Positions 34,741-46,789 of a DNA stretch of 64,000 nt are shown one piece after another (position 1 is the stretch's first letter; every line of letters starts with the position of its first letter). This stretch comes from Podocnemis expansa. Lineage: Eukaryota; Chordata; Testudines; Podocnemididae. Location: the NCBI GenBank assembly GCA_007922195.1, contig ML681991.1:46759121-46823120 (forward strand), read 5' to 3'. The notes under the pieces were generated by a model. The model did not search any database, had not been told where the DNA came from, and saw nothing but the letters and a program-made list of their open reading frames with translations. The translations under genes and the position numbers were made by a program.

Positions 34741-36049
34741 GCCACTTAATAGTAATCCCAATATTAGCAATTTTCACCTAATAGCCATTTTCCCTAGAAT
34801 CAGTTCAATCCCACTGACTGTAATGTTAATGGGATTTGGCTACTGACAAGAGATATGCTGCTTAACAACAACATTTTCTGGAAGAAAGGTCCCAGCTGCG
34901 GAGAGGTTTGTGAGCCCGCAGTCAGGGAAGGCATTTTTGCTGACTTTTGTTTGTTGGCAGCTTTCAGATAATAGCAAATTTGCTGGGAAACAAGAAGTTG
35001 TTAATAAGCAGAATCCACTATGTTTCAGGACTGAGTAAGCACAGACTGAGAAATCAATATTTCACTCAGTGATTTCACTGAGGCTAACTGCAGTAGAAAA
35101 GGCTTACATTACCTTTATTATCTGCTTGAAGTTCTGTTGCAATCTCTTCAGTTAGGATTTCATGAGCTGGTTTGTATTGTCCCCATGACAATCATTTTCC
35201 TGATACTTTTCATACACTTAACTAGCTTGTAAAAAGACATTCCTCATCAAAGAGCATTCATTACTCTTTGGTACTCCATTGATATTGCTGGGTGCTCTTA
35301 GGGAAGAACTAATGTTGCCTTTTGCTCATGTTTATATGCATTCTAGGATCATGAGACTTTTTCATTTCTGTCACCATGGAACTAATTATATGTTTAAATT
35401 GAAGTAAATGTAAACACCACTGTTAATAGATAACAGTTCAATTCAGTAGACTTCCCTATTCACAAAGGGAAAACACTGTTAATGCAACCTATTTATCTTT
35501 TTTTGTAAATCATTCATAAATTATTCATTTATTTACATAGCAATTAAAATATGTAGAGATGGAGAAGTTATGCATGAAGGACTTTGGGAATTTTGTTGTA
35601 TTTCATTTTAAAGTTATATTTTAAAATAGTTTAAATACTATTAATAATTGATTTAACAAAGAAAAAGTTGAGAAGTGACTTGATGATAGCCTAATATAGC
35701 CTATAAGTGCCTACATAGGCAAGATATATTTAATAATTGGCTCATCAAGCTAGCAGAGAAAGAAGTAGCATCATAGAGTAGGTCAAACTTAAAACTTCTA
35801 AAATTCAGACTGGAAATGCAAGTAAAATTTTTCATAGTGACAGCTATGAAACAATCTTTCAAGCATCAGGGTTGAGCTTTCATCACTGACAATTTTTTGG
35901 AGGGGCTGGAAGGATCTGAGGGATGCAGGGCCCATAGAACTGATGGGTGACCTCTGATAAACATTTAGCATGTGCAAAGGAACTTTTATTTTCTCTGTAG
36001 GGTAGATCCCAAAAAGAGGAAGAATTTCAGATTCACCTAATTCTATAGG
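34741..36049. other. Intergenic, no gene seen
   Basis: This is A/T-rich sequence with no recognised frame or named repeat. Confidence 0.45.
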
Positions 36050-36262
36050 TCAGTAGAAACAATGAGAGTCCAGTGGCACCTTAAGGACTAACATTTCTTC
36101 AGGCATAAGCTTTTGTGGGCTTCAACCCACTTTGTCACATACATCTTTAAGTAAGTTCCCTCACCTTTAAAGCATCTGACAAAGTTGGATTTTCTCCCAT
36201 GAAAGCTCATGTGAAAAACTAAATTTGTCAGTCCTTAAGTGCCACAAGACTCCTTGTTTGTA
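36050..36262. mobile_element. Inverted pair of Penelope-like 3' ends
   Basis: The left arm is reversed: AGTCCAGTGGCACCTTAAGG, then GGCATAAGCTTTTGTGGG. The right arm is forward: GCATCTGACAAAG, CCCATGAAAGCTCATGTG, then CCTTAAGTGCCACAAGACTC. The arms meet near 36160 and can pair along most of their length. Confidence 0.65.
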
Positions 36263-37439
36263 TGTCTACTTGACTATATTAGAGCTGAGACAATCACTGT
36301 TAGAGCAGAAATTGTTGCAGGTGTATCCTATAGAATATATTAATGTTTCTCCAATTGCAAGGAGACTGATACAATAGCTCTAAGAAGGAGAAATCATCTC
36401 ACATATCATTGGTAAGATGTCTATTTGGGTTTCCAGAGAGCCTGTTATGGTAACAATGATAGTGAAGAAATTTTCCAAGCATCTGGGTTGGTGTTATCTT
36501 TGAAACCTACTGATCAGAAGCCCCAGAGAACTACAGCCTAGCAGAGGATTCTTGTACAATGGACACTGATGGCTGCCAACCCCAATGTGATTCCACGTGA
36601 CAGACTGCAGCCAACTTTAGGATGGGGGTAGGCAGACCAGGGAAGAGGGAGCTCCACCCTACTCAAAGAGGAGTTGTGTTGGGTACTATATAAATCTTGC
36701 AGATTCTATTGCTACCCCAAAAGAGGGTGTGAGTAGCACCACAACACAAGCAGCATGGACAAGAGACTGGAATGGGTTCACAAGTGACTTCTATGTGTCT
36801 CAGGCCTGACATTGCCTAATCTGTATACAATCATGGTGTGTTACACTGTAGGTATTTCTAGTACCAAATCTATGGAAATACAGACTAGTATACCCTATCC
36901 ATCATAGGAAGATCGCTGTAAGGTTACAGATAAAAAAAGGGCTGGTATCTGAGCCACTTTATTATCATTTTACTGTAGACTGGGATTTCCAGGGGATGTC
37001 AGTGGGAGTTTGATTTAGCTATGCTTGGTCTTGCTTTGAGCAGGGGCTTAGAGCAGATGAGTTCCTGAGGTCCCTTCTGAGTATGAATGGACATGAAAAT
37101 TGGATCTCATCATTTTCAATTAGATTACTTGACCAAAAATATAATTGTAGTCACAAATTCTTACCACAGAATTTATTAACCTTAAAGAAACACTAATGCA
37201 TAGCAAAATAATTGACTGTTAAACTTGCACCTACTCTGGCATATTTGAGGGAAGAGTTAGATTTAGATCTGTTTGTAGAAGAGAATTCTTATCTACCACT
37301 ACAAAATCCTCAAAGGAGAAGACCACATGAAAATCCATTCTATAGTGCAACTTGACACATCTCCTTCAGTTTACATCAGTTGTGTTTCAGAGCCTGGAGA
37401 AGTAAGGGAGGCAGAACTCTCAGAGACAGAAAAATGGTC
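36263..37439. other. Intergenic, no gene seen
   Basis: No coding frame is recognised. Parts near 36550-37080 may be remains of LINE 3' UTR, but I cannot name them. Confidence 0.4.
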
Positions 37440-37712
37440 TGGGTTCAGAAAAGAATTAGACAAACTCAAGGTGGATAAGTCCATCAAGGCCTATCTTCCA
37501 TGATGGTCAAGGCCACAACCCCATGCTATGAGTGTTGCTGAAGCACTAACTGCCAGGAGCTGAGACTGGATGATGGGGAATGGATCATTTGCTAAACACC
37601 ATGTTCTGTTCCTTCTTTATGAAGCACCTGGCTATGGCTTCTGTCAGAAGATAGGAGGCAGTGCTATATGAACAATTGGTCTGACCCAGAATGGTCCTTC
37701 TTATGTTCTAAC
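37440..37712 (+). mobile_element. CR1/L3-type LINE 3' UTR fragment
   Basis: GGTGGATAAGTCCATCAAGG, GGGGAATGGATCATTTGCTA, GAAGCACCTGGCTATGGC and TCTGACCCAGAATGGTCCTT follow in the order of a well-known turtle CR1-family 3' UTR, in sense orientation. Confidence 0.7.
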
Positions 37713-39565
37713 AGCACTGGAAAACATTATTGCTACCTAGATCACCAGCTGGGAGTTCTCTTGCACCTCCTCTCTCATTGCTTCATTACTGCATTATGGC
37801 TTCTGTAGGATGTCTTCTTTCCCTATATTTTTCATAAATTTTGTTCCCTTGCTTAGAAAGGCCCTGTATATTTCTAAGAAGATGCTTTCAGACTGCTGCA
37901 CCACATAGCTGATTTTGTTTTTCATCCTTGTAGAAGAGTGAAAGTTGTGACACGTATCAGTACCTTTGTGGCAGTGGGTCTCACGCTCTGGCAGGCTAGT
38001 GGGTCACAGGGGTCCCCTTCCTCCTTGTTCCTGCCCATAGGGGCTGCTACTGGTGTTGCTCCTGGTGTGTGGGGGAAGGTTGGGACCCAGGCCCACCCTC
38101 TCCTCTGGCTCCCAGCCCAGGGGCCCTAAAAGATGCAGCTAGCTATGCACTGCTGACCAAGTCCCAGTCCTGCACTCCTTTCCCCTGGGCTGTTTTCCCC
38201 CTCCTTTATAACTTTTTAGGGTTTTCACCCAGTCTCTTCTTCTGCTGGGTTTATTCTCCATCCCTCTCTGTCTTTTCCTCTGTTTGCCTATATCCTTCTC
38301 TTCTCCAATGTCACCTTGAAGTTCTGCAGTACAACACTAACCACCACCACCTGCTCCAGATTGTACAACTTCTGTTTGTGGCAGGGCAGCTTTTATCAGG
38401 CACCTGGCTAGGCCTGAATTGATCTCAGGTGCCTCTGATTGCCCTGCAGTAACCATAGCTAGCCACTAGGGAAACAAGCTCTTACCATTCTACAGCTTAT
38501 ATACCCTCCCTTCACTTACTCTTACAGTGCCTGCTACCCTTAATATCTCACAAAGTCTTCAGTTCTTCATCATTATGTCCATTCCAGAAATAGGCACCAT
38601 CTTCCTTTATATCATCAGTGAAATGAAATGATATAACTGTGATCAAATAATGAAATATATATGTATGCTGGAGACCCCAATATAAAAAACTACTGTTAAT
38701 TTCTAATGGCCAACCTCAGAGAATCACTCTTTTCCTCAGAGAAATTTTGCTGATGGCTGAATTATTTCCCACCTGCAGAAAGAGGAGGAAGGAAATGAAA
38801 AAAGATCTATAGGCGTCAAAATTAAATATGCAGAAGTTTGTGTAGTCTTTCTCAAATCCATGCCAGTAACAATTTTAGGTCACCAACTGGACATGGTTAT
38901 TTGATCGGGTATAGGATAGTGTGTTTTTGGTTTTGGCTGAATTGAAGATAAAAGCAGTTTTTCATTTCATTGTTCAGAATTTTTAAAGCAACAAAAACAA
39001 AAATGGTATCAAACAATAAAAAAAAAACCCTCAAAGAACCCTAAAACTTTTTGTTCCAAATTTATCATTTTCTTACCACTTCCCAGATACCCACAGTTTC
39101 TTTGTATCTCTCTTACTACTTGGAAAAGCTGGGAAATTGCGACTGTGGTTATGCTTAAACTGTAAGGAAAAACCTGAGGCAATTGAATTGGGCTCATGGG
39201 GCTTAGACAGTGGGGCTAAGAAAGTAGCAGTATAATCATTTCTTCCAAGACTGGAACCTGGGATGCAAAATCTGACAGGTTCAATCATTTAGACTGTTAT
39301 TTGTGGTCCAATAGTGCAAGGTCTATGAGCCTGAATTAGTTCATCCGTCACCTGAGACTTGCAGCAGCAGGAATTTGACAGTGAAGTCGATGTTCGAATT
39401 ACTGATGATTTTTTTTATTAGGAGTTGGGCTAAGTGAACATAATTATCCAGAAAGTCTGTCTGAATTTATTATGTGGTTTCATTATTTCTGTTTCATGCA
39501 TTTATCAGCCTATTCCTGCATTCGTCTATCTGAATTTCCACAGTGTCAGCTATTCAGGTTTTTTA
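37713..39565. other. Intergenic, no gene seen
   Basis: The part from 37970 to 38520 is C/T-rich, with phrases such as TCAGGTGCCTCTGATTGCCC that look like an old LTR. No coding domain, paired repeat or target duplication was found to confirm it. The rest is A/T-rich. Confidence 0.4.
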
Positions 39566-39651
39566 TCATAGAATCATAGAATCATAGGGTTGGAAGGGAC
39601 CCCACAAGGTCATCTAGTCCAACCCCCTGCCAAAAAAAGCAGGACCACTCC

Positions 39652-42430
39652 CGTTAGATCATCCCAGTCAGTGTTTTGTCCAGCTGGGACTTGAACACCT
39701 CCAGAGATGGAGATTCCACCACCTCCCTAGGCAACTTATTCCAATGCTTCACCACTCGCCTAGTAAGGAAGTTTTTCCTAATATCCAGCCTGGACCGCCC
39801 CAGCTGTAACTTGAAGCCATTGCTTCTCGTTCTGCCCTCTGTTACTACCGAGAACAGTCAAGCTCCCTCCTCCTTGGAGCAACCCTTCAAGTAGTTGAAG
39901 GTTGCTATCAAATCCCCCCTCAGTCTTCTCTTCTGCAGGCTAAATAAGCCTAGTTCCTTCAGTCTTTCTTCATAGGGCTTGTGCTCCAGCCCTTTGATCA
40001 TTTTTGTTGCCCTCCTCTGGACTCTCTCTAATTTGTCCATGTCCTTTTTGTAGTGGGGAGCCCAAAACTGGACACAGTATTCCAGATGTGGCCTCACTAG
40101 TGCAGAATAGAGGGGAATGATCACATCCCTTGATCTGCTGGTAACACTTCTTCTGATGCAGCCCAGTATGCCATTGGCCTTTTTGGCAGCAAGAGCACAC
40201 TGCTGACTCATATCCAGCTTCCCATCCACCATGACTCCCAGGTCCTTTTCTCCAGTGCTGCTATTTAGCTGATCACTCCCCAGCCTGTAGCAGTACATGG
40301 GGTTTTTTCGTCCCAAGTGCAGGATTTTACACTTATCCTTGTTGAACCTCATGAGATTCCTCTTGGCCCACTGCTCCAGTTTGTCTAGGTCTCCCTGAAT
40401 CCTGTCTCTGCCCTCTAGGGTGTCTACCGTTCCCCCCAGTTTGGTATCATCTGCAAACTTACTAAGTGTGCAATCTATCCCATCATCCAGATCATTAATG
40501 AAAACATTGAACAGAACTGGCCCCAGGACCGACCCCTGGGGCACACCACTTGTTACTGCCTGCCAACTTGACATGGAGCCATTGATTCCTACGCGCTGAA
40601 ACCGTTGTTCTAGCCAGTTTTCTATCCACCTTACAGTCCATGCATCTAACCCATACTTCCTTAATTTGCCAATGAGAATGCTGTGGGAAACCGTATCAAA
40701 AGCCTTGCTAAAGTCAAGGTATATCACATCAACGGCTCTTCCCACATCCACAAATCCAGTCATCTCATCATAGAAGGCGATGAGGTTGGTCAGGCATGAT
40801 TTACCCTTGGTAAATCCATGCTGACTGTTCCTGATTACTCTATTTTCCTCCAAGTGTTTGAGGATGGATTCTTTGAGAAGCTGCTCCATGATTTTTCCAG
40901 GGATTGAGGTGAGGCTGACAGGTCTGTAATTCCCTGGATCCTCCTTTTTGCCTTTCTTGAAGATAGGTACTATATTTGCTTTTTTCCAGTCCTCTGGCAC
41001 CTCCCCTGTTCGCCACGAGTTTTCAAAGATAATGGCCAATGGTACTGCTATCTCATCAGCCAGCTCCCTCAGCACCCTCGGATGCAGTTCATCCGGCCCC
41101 ATGGACTTGTGCACATCTAGTTTCTTTAAGCAGTCCCTAACCTGACCTTCTGTCACCAAGGGCCTCTCTTCTTCTCCCCAGTCCCCCGTACCTAGTGTAG
41201 TGGGCTGGGAGCTGACCTTGCTTGTGAAAACTGAACTAAAAAAAGCATTGAGCACTGCAGCTTTTTCCTCATCCTCTGTCACGAGGATGCCTGCCCCATT
41301 CAGTAAGGGACCTACACCATCCCTGATCCTCTTCTTGTTATTGATATACTTGTAGAACACCTTCCTGTTATCCTTCACATCCCTTGCTAGTCGCAACTCC
41401 ATTTGTCCTTTGGCCTTTCTGATTTTATCCCTGCAGTCCCGAGCAATGTCTTTATATGCCTCCTTAGTCATCTGTCCTAGCTTCCACTTCCTGTAAGCAT
41501 CCTTTTTATGCTTCAGCTCAGTGCAGAGCTCTCTGTTAAGCCACAGTGGGCGCCTTCCACATTCGCTGTTCTTTCTCCTTATCGGAATTGTATCTTCCTG
41601 TGCCCTTAGCAGGGTTTCTTTAAAATGCACCCAACTCTCTTGGACACCTTTCCCCTTCAGATCAGCCTCCCAAGGGATCCTGCCCATCAGTTCCCTGAGG
41701 GAGACAAAATCTGCTTTTCTGAAGTCCAGGGTCTGCGTTTTGCTTCTTTCCTTCTTTCCTTTAATCATCAACTTGAACTCAATCATTTCATGGTCACTGC
41801 TACCCAGGCTGCCATTGACCTCTACTTCCCTGATAAATTCTTCTCTATTTGTGAGCAGCAGATCGAGAGGCGCAAGGCCCCTCGTTGGTTGCTCCAGCAT
41901 TTGTACCAGGAAGTTGTCCTCAACACTCTCCAGAAACTTCCTGGATTGCCTGTGCACTGCTGTATTGGTCTTCCAGCAGATGTCAGGGTAATTGAAGTCC
42001 CCCATGAGAACCAGGGCCTGTGCTCTAGAAACTTCTGTCAGTTGTTCACAGAACGCCTCATCCACCTCCTCCTTCTGATCTGGTGGTCTGTAGCAGACAC
42101 CTACCACAACATCCCCCTTGTTGCTCTCCCCTCTAAACTTAACCCACAGACTTTCAACTGGCTTGTTTCCACTTTCATAATGAAGCTCTGAGCAGTCATA
42201 GAGCTCCTTTACATATAGTGCTACTCCTCCCCCTTTCCTTCCCTGCCTGTCCTTCCTGAACAGTCTATACCCATCTATTGCAGAGCTCCAGTCATGCAAA
42301 CTATTCCACCACGTCTCTGTTATCCCAATCATGTCATAGTTCTTTGTCTGCGCTAGTGCTACCAATTCCTCCTGCTTGTTTCCCAGCTCCTTGCATTTGT
42401 GTATAGGCACCTAAGATACCCAGCTGATTG
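39652..42430 (-). pseudogene. CR1 ORF2 (APE endonuclease + reverse transcriptase), two lesions
   Basis: An uninterrupted 850-codon stretch (39858-42410) holds the endonuclease marks [25 protein letters not shown] and SDHEMIEF. It is followed by the reverse transcriptase core with [43 protein letters not shown] and the active-site [10 protein letters not shown]. At the N-terminal side the reading continues upstream in another frame (CLYTNARS). A single missing base between 42385 and 42386 explains the shift and removes the endonuclease asparagine motif from the main frame. At the C-terminal end an arginine codon has become TGA (39858-39860), after which the normal frame continues with LFSVVT for about 65 more codons. 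The protein nicks DNA and primes reverse transcription of its own RNA, and this copy is probably inactive. Confidence 0.9.
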
Positions 42431-42693
42431 CCCTACTTTCCCATTTTGATTTTCAATTCTATTGTATCTACCTCCCTGGATTTTCTTTTGGTGTTGACCT
42501 CCCCCACCTGCCTCAGGCATTAGGGCTTCATTAGAGCATCTAAGAAAGTTATTTGATTCCCCCCGCATGTTCCAATTATCCTCTCTTCTATCCCTGTAGT
42601 TACAGTCCCGGCACCCCCTAAGTTCCATCCCATCCCCCTGGTCTCCCACATAGTCACTTACCTGTGGGCTTTGGTCTCCTTCCCCCTTCAGAC

Positions 42694-43758
42694 CTAGTTT
42701 AAAGCCCTCCTCACTAGGTCAGCCAGTCTGCGTCCAAATACGCTCTTCCCCTTCCTCGAAAGATGGAGTCCATCTCTGCCTAGCAGTCCTTCTTCCTGAA
42801 ACAGCAACCCATGGTCGAGGAAGCCAAAGCCCTCCTGACGACACCATCTTCGCAGCCAAACGTTCATCTCCAGGATGCATCTGTCTCTGCTCAGGCCTCA
42901 ACCCTTGACCGGAAGAATCGAGGAGAACACCACCTGTGCTCCAAACTCCTTCACCCGTGCTCCCAGAGCCCTGAAGTCACCTTTGATCTGCCGAGGATCA
43001 CCTCTCGCAGTATCATTGGTTCCTACATGGATGAGAAGCATGGGGTAGTAGTCAGAGGGGCGGATGATTCTCGACAATCCCTCCGTAACGTCTCGGATGT
43101 GGGCACCTGGCAGGCAGCATACCTCTCGAGAGATCTTGTCAGGGCGACAGACGGGTGCCTCCGTCCCCCTCAGAAGTGAGTCCCCAACCACCACAACTCT
43201 ATGTTTCCTCCTAGCTGTGGTGGCTGTGATCCTCCCAGCCTCGGGGGTGCACGGCCTCTCCTCTTCAACCTCCTTCACCGTCTCTAGCACCGCATAACGA
43301 TTCTTCACCACAACAGAGGGTGGGTTTTGGGCAGGGGTGGAGCACTGCCTACCACCAGAGGTAACCAGCTGCCAGTGTCCTCCCCCTGCCACAGGCTCCC
43401 CATCCAGCTCCAGTGTTGTGGCAGTAGTCTCTGGTACCTGGTCAGTGCCCTCCATCTTGCACTTCTCCTCGTGGATGCTGTCGAGGAACTTCTCCAGGGT
43501 GTGGATACTCCTAAGCCGAGACACCTCCTCCTGTAACTCTCCCACCTGCCTCCTGAGAGATTCCACCAGCAGGCACCTGTCACATCGATTCATCTCCCCA
43601 GCCTGATCATTGGAGACAGGGAACTGAAGGCTGCAGTCCCTGCAAGTCCACACCAGGGTCTGGGTAGAGATATCTATGGTCAGGATGTCTGTCTGGCTAC
43701 AGGCACAGGTAGAAGAGACAGAAGGGGTGCTGGCAGCAGTGCGGCTCCTCTTCACCAT
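42694..43758 (-). pseudogene. CR1 ORF1 (SGNH/GDSL-type esterase domain), one stop
   Basis: The frame opens with ATG at 43758 and runs 286 codons to a TGA at 42898-42900. The same frame then continues to a natural TAG at 42694-42696. The N-terminal third has a Cys-rich stretch (CRDCSLQF, then CDRCLLVESLRRQ) and a coiled-coil-like segment around residues 75-110. The C-terminal part is an SGNH hydrolase-like domain: VVVVGDSLLRG (block I), HVGTND (block III) and, past the stop, GRDGLHLS (block V with the catalytic histidine). The stop removes block V and probably derives from a CpG-type C-to-T change. CR1 ORF1 proteins bind the element RNA. Confidence 0.85.
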
Positions 43759-44455
43759 CGTGGTTTCACAAACTCCTCCCCAAACTCCCTCTCAAACTCG
43801 CCTGTTTGCTGTCCCCTGTTCGCAAGCTCCCTCTGGTCGCTCAGCCACTGGCTTTTAAAGCCTTCTCTGCCTAGGTCAGGCCTGGCCCCTTGTTAAACAC
43901 ATCATGCTAGGCTTCTCCTATATTCTGTCTTATTCATTTCTCCTTCTAATTGAGTCCAAGTCCATTCACTTCAGTTGAATATTTACTGGAATGGCCACTT
44001 GAGTGATGTCATGCTACCCTGAGAGATGAGGTTTTACACTGATGTGATTAAGCCACCTCTCTGAAGAACTGCCCCATCAATCTAGATGTGTGTATATCAT
44101 GGGTTAGATTTATTTAGGAATGTCACTCAGGGTTCAAAATGTTTGAAAATCCTGAGCTACAGATCTAGGTTAATCTATATTTAAAGTCTACTCCAAGTCC
44201 TTATTAAAGGTGATGGATCTCCTACGCAGATGCCAGACCTCTGAGTGTCCCCAATTTTCCAATCTTTGTTTGCCAATTTTCACCCCATGCCATTGCAGTT
44301 TGTGGCTGCATGTAGATGCTCCCTATGTGTATTCTTTCCCAGAAAACAAAGACAGCACCCCATGAGAAAATAACGTAACTACAGATTTGCTGAGTAAGGA
44401 AGATTCTCTGTCAGGTTTATTGCCAGACAAGCACAGCAGAAAGTGCCCTATAGAT

Positions 44456-44630
44456 CAATGGTTCTCAAATACTACATGTTGCCACATGGTGGTCAGTGTG
44501 TCACAGAGAGCCAGGTAGATGGCTGTATTTGGTCATGGGGGTTGGGGCTGCAGGGGTGGTCTGGTCTGATCTGTCAAGTTGCAATAGTCCACCAAGTGTG
44601 TCACAACTTGCAAGATGCTGAGGACCACTA
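44456..44630. mobile_element. Short nonautonomous hAT element
   Basis: The ends CAATGGTTCTCAAA and (reversed) TAGTGGTCCTCAGC are imperfect inverted repeats of the Charlie type. Flanking 8-mers CTATAGAT (44448-44455) and CTACAGAT (44631-44638) agree at seven of eight positions. It is 175 bp long and noncoding. Confidence 0.65.
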
Positions 44631-45264
44631 CTACAGATGCCACATGTATTCTTAATATTGTGTGCCCTGGACAATAGACAAGATCAGTGAATGGCGGGAC
44701 TTTCCATTCCCCACTGCGCGACACACAGAAATTTTCTCTGACACCATCTTATGTACATTTATATAAAAAAATTACCAATTTCCCCATAATATGTAGTTAC
44801 CATCCCCTGACAAGACAAGGAGTTATGACATGGTATGATACCACCCATTGCTTTTTACCAAATTGATTGGTCAAAATATTCCTATTTATTATATTAACAA
44901 CTCACTTCTATCTATTATAATATCATTTGGGGAAGTTAGTGTGTTCTTGTTATCTCTGGGACATTCAAATGTCCTGGTACCTTTCAGAAATGCACTTAAA
45001 CACAATTCAAAAATTACTGAGTATGTTATATCAGTTCTTTTCTTGCCAGTTACTGTGAGCCTGCCATCATTCACAGCATGACTTCTTACTGTACTTTATA
45101 GTAGCCTTGACCATTACTTTAGCTCTGGTTTCATATCTGCAATATCATGTTAGGTGCATTAAATGCAGGCAAGTGAACAGAAAGATAAGCTAAGATGTTC
45201 CATTACAGTGAGCCTTGGTGTCTTGAGCAGTGTGAAGTGTTGCAATACTGCAGTGATAAGTACC

Positions 45265-45284
45265 TGAGAGAGAGAGAGAGAGAG
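45265..45284 (+). repeat. (GA)n microsatellite
   Basis: This is a directly visible dinucleotide run. Confidence 0.9.
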
Positions 45285-46137
45285 CCACATCCCTTATGTT
45301 GCTTTGAAAATGCCAACCCTACTGAGTTGGAATATTAGGCTGAACAACCAATCACAACCGAAAGATATACATGTTTCCCTGGAGAGATTTCCTTCTGGAT
45401 GGACACACGCCAATGCCAGAACCATGCACCAGTCCAAGGACATCTCTCCTCTGTCCTTTAACAAGACCAAATACACTTGCTGCCTGGACCTTAGGTGACT
45501 CATCTATTCTCAGATGGGAAGGATAGTGCCAGAAAATGGATTTCTACTCCTAGCCCAGTTCTGCTGATTTTTGAGCTTGTTAATGGAGCTTAAATTCCTT
45601 AAGCCCCAGAGATATCATTACCTACATCCACTCTGTAATCTGGTCTATTCTATCCTATTCTATGCTGGCTTATACCCTACTTTCATCATAGAGGAACTGG
45701 CTATCTTTCAGTGGCAGGTTAAGCATGGTTACTTACATTTCTCACAGTTGCTTCATTTGTCTCACTCAGCATGCTGTCACAGTAATTATTGCATTCTGAT
45801 CCCTGTCTCCCATTTTTCTCATCTCTCCAGCATCCTGTCTTTCTTTTTTTTTTTTCTTTCCCTTTCACTTGCCCCCTTTTTTTCTCCCTTTCTCTGATTT
45901 TTCTGCATGTGCCTTCCTTAACTCTTCTTTCTAGAGCAGGTGGAAATATTTTGAGAGGAAAAAATTGGATTTGTCAAGAAAATTGAAGTACATTTATTCC
46001 TAAACTTTTCATTTTTCAATTCAATCTTCTGGGTGGTGGTGGTGAAGATTTAACAATCTAAATAGACAGGATATGCAAAAGAGGGCAGGGTAACAAAAAT
46101 AGAGATGCTGTCACTTGCCCATCATCCTGTCATTTAG

Positions 46138-46475
46138 AATCATAGAATCATAGAAACATAGGGTTGGAAGGGACCTCATAGGTCATCTAGTCTAACCCCC
46201 TGCCAGAGGCAGGACCACTCCCACTAAACCATCCCAGTCATGATTTTGTCCAGCCGGGCCTTAAACACCTCCAAAGATGGAGACTCCACCACCTCCCTTG
46301 GCAGCTCATTCCAATGCTTCACCACTCGCCTAGTAAAAAAGTGTTTTCTAATATCCAGCCTTGACCTCCCTAACTGCAACTTGAGACCATTGGTCCTCGT
46401 TCTGTCCTCTGTTACTACCGAGAACAGTCGAGCTCCATCTTCCTTGGAGCATCCCTTCAAGTAGCTGAAGGTTTA
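46138..46475 (-). mobile_element. CR1 LINE 3' end, ORF2 tail
   Basis: GAATCATAGAATCATAGAAAC is followed by GGTTGGAAGGGACCTCATAG, the CR1 3' terminus. On the minus strand the last 78 codons of ORF2 are open (46224-46460), including [19 protein letters not shown] and [20 protein letters not shown]. This is a 5'-truncated young-looking insertion inside the MIR-like remnant of segment B. Confidence 0.85.
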
Positions 46476-46544
46476 CAGTACAAAGGTCACCTAATTTTCA
46501 TTCTAGTGCTCTGTTCACTTAATCACACTGTCCTTGCATACGTG

Positions 46545-46640
46545 AGGAATCTGATGAAGTGGGTTCTAGCTCATAAAAGCTTATGCTTGAATAAATTTGT
46601 TAATCTTAAAGGTGCCACAGGACTCCTCATTTTTTGTTTT
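46545..46640 (+). mobile_element. Penelope-like 3' end fragment
   Basis: AATCTGATGAAGTGGGTTCT is followed by AAAAGCTTATGCTTG, AATAAATTTGTTAATC and GGTGCCACAGGACTCCTC in plus orientation. It keeps the CTGATGA box (46551-46557) and the GC-TTAT-GC mini-stem (46579-46586). Confidence 0.7.
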
Positions 46641-46789
46641 GACAGGTGAAAGAATGAAAAATATCTACTCTTTTGTATTAATTAAAGAGAATCTAAGTAT
46701 AAAATACATTTTTGGTAAATTCTAAAGAGGAAAATTTTATTATAGTTTTCCCAATATTAGCTAATGTTTGTTTGAACATATTGTCTTGG

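Larger units (their letters stand above)
39566..43890 (-). mobile_element. Nearly full-length CR1 LINE
   Basis: This is a 4.3-kb CR1 retrotransposon on the minus strand. Its 3' end is the typical tandem tail (ATCATAGAATCATAG on the plus strand at 39566-39590). Upstream are a short 3' UTR, ORF2 (endonuclease and reverse transcriptase), an inter-ORF region, ORF1 with an SGNH-esterase-like domain, and a short 5' UTR ending near 43890. The only obvious lesions are one stop in ORF1, one 1-bp deletion near the ORF2 start and one stop near the ORF2 end, so it is by far the youngest-looking LINE in the window. Confidence 0.9.
43990..46545 (-). repeat. Inverted segmental homology, segment B
   Basis: This is the reverse-complement partner of 26050-28510, with anchors in the opposite order. 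CTTATTAAAGG near 44202 matches 28274, the region around 45400-45620 matches 27310-27540, CTAGAGCAGGTGGAAATATT near 45932 matches 27005, and the split MIR-like piece at 46081-46545 matches 26054-26240. Segment-specific insertions are a hAT element (44456-44630) and a CR1 3' tail (46138-46475). Confidence 0.65.

Noticed and set aside
37938..38422. Open frames in C/T-rich sequence, possible LTR
   Set aside because: No paired repeat, target duplication or coding domain could be found, so neither a gene nor an LTR is claimed.
41521..42191. Plus-strand open frames of 156 and 188 codons
   Set aside because: They lie antisense to the CR1 ORF2, show none of their own domains and reflect codon structure of the LINE on the other strand.
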